DNA from: Methanobacteriota archaeon
Lineage (GTDB): Archaea > Thermoplasmatota > Poseidoniia > Poseidoniales > Poseidoniaceae
Assembly: GCA_002714305.1 (NCBI GenBank)
Contig: PAWY01000023.1
Location: forward strand, 1 to 5,052
Reading direction: 5' to 3'
Length of the DNA stretch: 5,052 nt
Each line of letters starts with the position of its first letter. The first letter of the stretch is position 1. This document shows positions 2,776-5,052 of the stretch, piece by piece. The notes beneath the pieces were generated by a model that made no database searches, had not been told where the DNA came from, and saw only the letters and a program-made list of their open reading frames with translations. A program made the translations under genes and the position numbers.

Positions 2776-5052
2776 TCAAAATTCACCCGAGCGCAGGCTT
2801 GCTCCCGGTTGCCACCATCGCAAGACCAGTGAATTGCTGACCACGCTGACCGATGAGAGCGACATCGCAGCGGCCGCAAAAGCCGGCGGGAGGAGCCACC
2901 CCGTCCACGGGAACAACAAGCCCATGGCCAGCGGTAATCCGATGAGGTTGTAGACGAAGGCCCAAGCCAGGTTGGTTCGAATCCTTGTCATCGTTGCTCG
3001 CCCCAATTCAAGAGCAGCAACGGCGTCGGCGAGGTCGTTGCGAACCAGCACGATGTCGGCACTTTCCAGCGCGATCTCGCTGCCCGCCCCCATGGCAATT
3101 CCGACGTCGGCCACGGCCAACGCAGCGGCGTCGTTGATGCCGTCACCGATCATCGCAACGACGCCATCCTTCTGCAGGGCGCGTATGCGCTCGGCCTTTT
3201 CATCGGGTTTGACGCCCGCCACAAGTTCGGTGATTCCCACGGCGTCCGCCACCGTTTGAGCCACCTCTTCCCGGTCTCCGGTCAACATGACAATGCGAAT
3301 GCCTGCTTGCTTCAGCCGTCGAACCGCGGCTTCTGAAGTCTCACGTATGCGGTCACTGAATTCAAGCCAACCCAGCAAGCGCTGGCCTTTGGCCACGAGC
3401 ACCACCGTCGTCCCCCGGCGAGCACGCCGAGCGACTTTTTCTTCAAGGCCCTCGGGCAAGGTGGCCAACCGTTCTTCCATGAGTTCGAGGTTTCCAATCG
3501 CCACGGCTTCGCCCTCAAGGCTCCCTACCAAACCGAGGCCCGGAAGGGTCCGTACGTCCGCCACTTCAGGCCTTGCATAGCCGATGTTTTCCCAGGCCGT
3601 GTGAACCGCACCTGCGAGTGGGTGTGTGGATTCCAGTTCCAAAGCGGAGGCCAAGCAAAGCAACTCTTGCACGTCGCTGTCGAGGAGTTCAATGTGGCTC
3701 ACACGGGGTGAGCCAGCGGTGATGGTTCCGGTCTTGTCCAGCACGACCGTTGAGGTGGCGTGGGCCTGTTCGAGGGCCTCAATGCCTTTGATGAGCAACC
3801 CAAAACTTGCTCCCCGTCCCGTTCCAACCACCAAAGCGGTTGGCGTAGCGAGGCCAAGGGCGCAAGGACAGGCGATCACCAGCGTGCTAACCAAGACCAT
3901 GACGGCCATTTCACTCGGTGCCATGGCGCTGTTGGGGGCCAGCGTTTCGGCCATGAACCACCACACGGACGCCGCAACCAAAGCCGCCACCAGGACCACG
4001 GGGACGAAGACCGCAGAGATTCGGTCCACCAGGCGTTGAATCGGCGCTTTCCCCATTTGGGCCTCATCGACCAGTTCGATGACCTTGGCCAGCATCGTAT
4101 CGCCAACCAGGGCGGTCGTTCGCACCAGAAGCGTGCTGTCGAGCACCGTCGTTCCAGCCGAAACGGTGTCACCCTCTCGCTTTCGGACCGGAAAGGATTC
4201 GCCCGACATCATGGATTCATCCAGCATAGCGGTGCTGTCTTCGACCACGCCGTCGAGTGGAACGGTCTCACCGGCTCGAACCTTCAGCAGCGTGCCTCGT
4301 GGGATGTCTTCAATTGGCGTGGCCACGGTGCCTTCCTCAACCACCACCCACGCTTCTTTGGGCTGCAAGCGCATGAGGCTGTGAACCGCATCGGTCGCTT
4401 TGAGTTTGGCTTTGGCTTCCAAATAATTCCCAAGCAGCACAAAGGCGATGATGAAGGCTGCGCCATCGAAAAACACGTGCTGTGCTTCGCCGACAAATGC
4501 CGGTAAAGATGGGAGAACGGGAGCGAGCGTGACCAGCGTTGACCACACCATGGCCACGGTGGTGCCGAGATGAACCAGCACGTCCATGTTGGCGCTTCCA
4601 CGACGCATTGAGATCCAGGCTTGGCGATGAAACTCTGCCCCTGAAATCACATAGACGGGCCATGCTGCGAGCATGGCGAGGGTCAAACGAGCATCGAGTG
4701 GGCCAGCGCTACCGAGGTCGTCGAGCAGCATGGAGAGAACAAACACGGGAATGGCCAGGGCGAAGGCCAGGGCGACCCGTCGTCGTTGGTGCTGAACACG
4801 CTCTTCGTTGGTTCGTCGCTGGGACAGGGCCGGAAGGAGCTCACCCGCTCCAAAACCAGCCCGTTCCACGGCCGCGATGCACGTTGTTTGATGCGTATGA
4901 GAAACGGGTTCGTGAAGCCGGACAACGGCTTTCTCAAGGGGGAGATTGACGCTGACGCTTTCAACGACCTCGACGGCTGAAAGCACCCGTTCAACCGAGG
5001 CCACGCAGGCGGCACAGGTCATGCCGCTGACGCTCAAATTGAGTTGATTCTC
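2776..5052 (-). CDS. copA: Cu(I)-exporting P1B-type ATPase CopA (5' end off the window)
   Basis: The frame is open from the right edge to TGA at 2778-2776: 758 visible residues, numbered here from 5052. An HMA domain comes first with GMTCAAC (Cys13, Cys16), then two membrane helices (about 92-110 and 123-139) and two more (about 156-177 and 192-210). The actuator domain follows with SGE at 283-285. Helices at about 347-367 and 383-405 follow, the latter carrying the metal-site CPC (395-397). The phosphorylation and nucleotide domains hold DKTGT (Asp439), HP (477-478), GxGxxG (505-510), TGD (591-593) and GDGINDA (636-642). The last two helices carry YN (701-702) and MxxSS (730-734). CPC, YN and MxxSS together define the Cu(I) group of P1B ATPases, which hydrolyse ATP to export Cu(I) from the cytoplasm. 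All catalytic residues are intact. A TTG at 5037 lies inside beta1 of the HMA domain (QLNLSVSG runs through it), so the true start is upstream of the window; a few residues, or further HMA domains, are missing. Confidence 0.96.
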   Translation of the reverse strand, partial: ENQLNLSVSGMTCAACVASVERVLSAVEVVESVSVNLPLEKAVVRLHEPVSHTHQTTCIAAVERAGFGAGELLPALSQRRTNEERVQHQRRRVALAFALAIPVFVLSMLLDDLGSAGPLDARLTLAMLAAWPVYVISGAEFHRQAWISMRRGSANMDVLVHLGTTVAMVWSTLVTLAPVLPSLPAFVGEAQHVFFDGAAFIIAFVLLGNYLEAKAKLKATDAVHSLMRLQPKEAWVVVEEGTVATPIEDIPRGTLLKVRAGETVPLDGVVEDSTAMLDESMMSGESFPVRKREGDTVSAGTTVLDSTLLVRTTALVGDTMLAKVIELVDEAQMGKAPIQRLVDRISAVFVPVVLVAALVAASVWWFMAETLAPNSAMAPSEMAVMVLVSTLVIACPCALGLATPTALVVGTGRGASFGLLIKGIEALEQAHATSTVVLDKTGTITAGSPRVSHIELLDSDVQELLCLASALELESTHPLAGAVHTAWENIGYARPEVADVRTLPGLGLVGSLEGEAVAIGNLELMEERLATLPEGLEEKVARRARRGTTVVLVAKGQRLLGWLEFSDRIRETSEAAVRRLKQAGIRIVMLTGDREEVAQTVADAVGITELVAGVKPDEKAERIRALQKDGVVAMIGDGINDAAALAVADVGIAMGAGSEIALESADIVLVRNDLADAVAALELGRATMTRIRTNLAWAFVYNLIGLPLAMGLLFPWTGWLLPPAFAAAAMSLSSVSVVSNSLVLRWWQPGASLRSGEF

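Noticed and set aside
3760..4506. A 248-residue plus-strand open frame opposite copA
   Set aside because: It is His/Arg/Gln-rich with no recognisable motif and lies wholly antisense to conserved P-type ATPase motifs, so it is a shadow of the copA codon pattern.
5035..5037. TTG at 5037 as the start codon of copA
   Set aside because: The same frame is open to the window edge, and the residues before the TTG (ENQLN) together with LSVSG form the first strand of the HMA domain, so starting here would cut the fold. The gene is better treated as 5'-partial.

Overview
The window looks like a piece of an archaeal chromosome, most probably a marine planktonic euryarchaeon of the Marine Group II / Poseidoniia kind. 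This is inferred from three things. TATA-like boxes sit about 25-30 bp upstream of start codons that lack clear Shine-Dalgarno sites, which suggests leaderless transcripts. The window contains a lipoprotein of mixed Asp-rich repeat and LDL-receptor-class-A-like composition. It also contains short tRNA-Leu genes, one with an encoded CCA. No rRNA or other marker gene is present, so the taxon is a guess of moderate strength.

Layout, left to right. Positions 1-1352 (minus strand) hold most of a secreted lipoprotein gene whose 3' end lies off the left edge. It has a lipobox, calcium-binding-type Asp repeats, one GCTD...DDGTC motif, a His/Cys-rich stretch ending in five His-Asp-Asp units, and two LDLa-like motifs. 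Positions 1353-1792 hold its promoter, a 27-bp orphan copy of a tRNA-Leu 3' end, and two closely related minus-strand tRNA-Leu genes (anticodons CAG and TAG). Positions 1793-2005 (minus) encode a 70-residue CopZ-like copper chaperone with an extra cysteine in its metal-binding loop. Positions 2006-2175 are a divergent promoter region with two interleaved inverted repeats. Positions 2176-2772 (plus) encode an unrecognised protein with one CPGCG motif and a long Glu/Ala-rich helical tail. Positions 2776-5052 (minus) encode a Cu(I)-transporting P1B-type ATPase (CopA) whose first codons lie off the right edge.

The functional theme is copper handling. The chaperone would carry Cu(I) in the cytoplasm to the ATPase, which exports it. 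The His/Asp/Cys-rich lipoprotein just beyond the tRNAs could bind metal on the outer face of the membrane, but that link rests on proximity and composition only. The plus-strand gene lies between chaperone and ATPase in the opposite direction, and its stop codon is 3 bp from the copA stop. No copper-responsive regulator is visible in the window.
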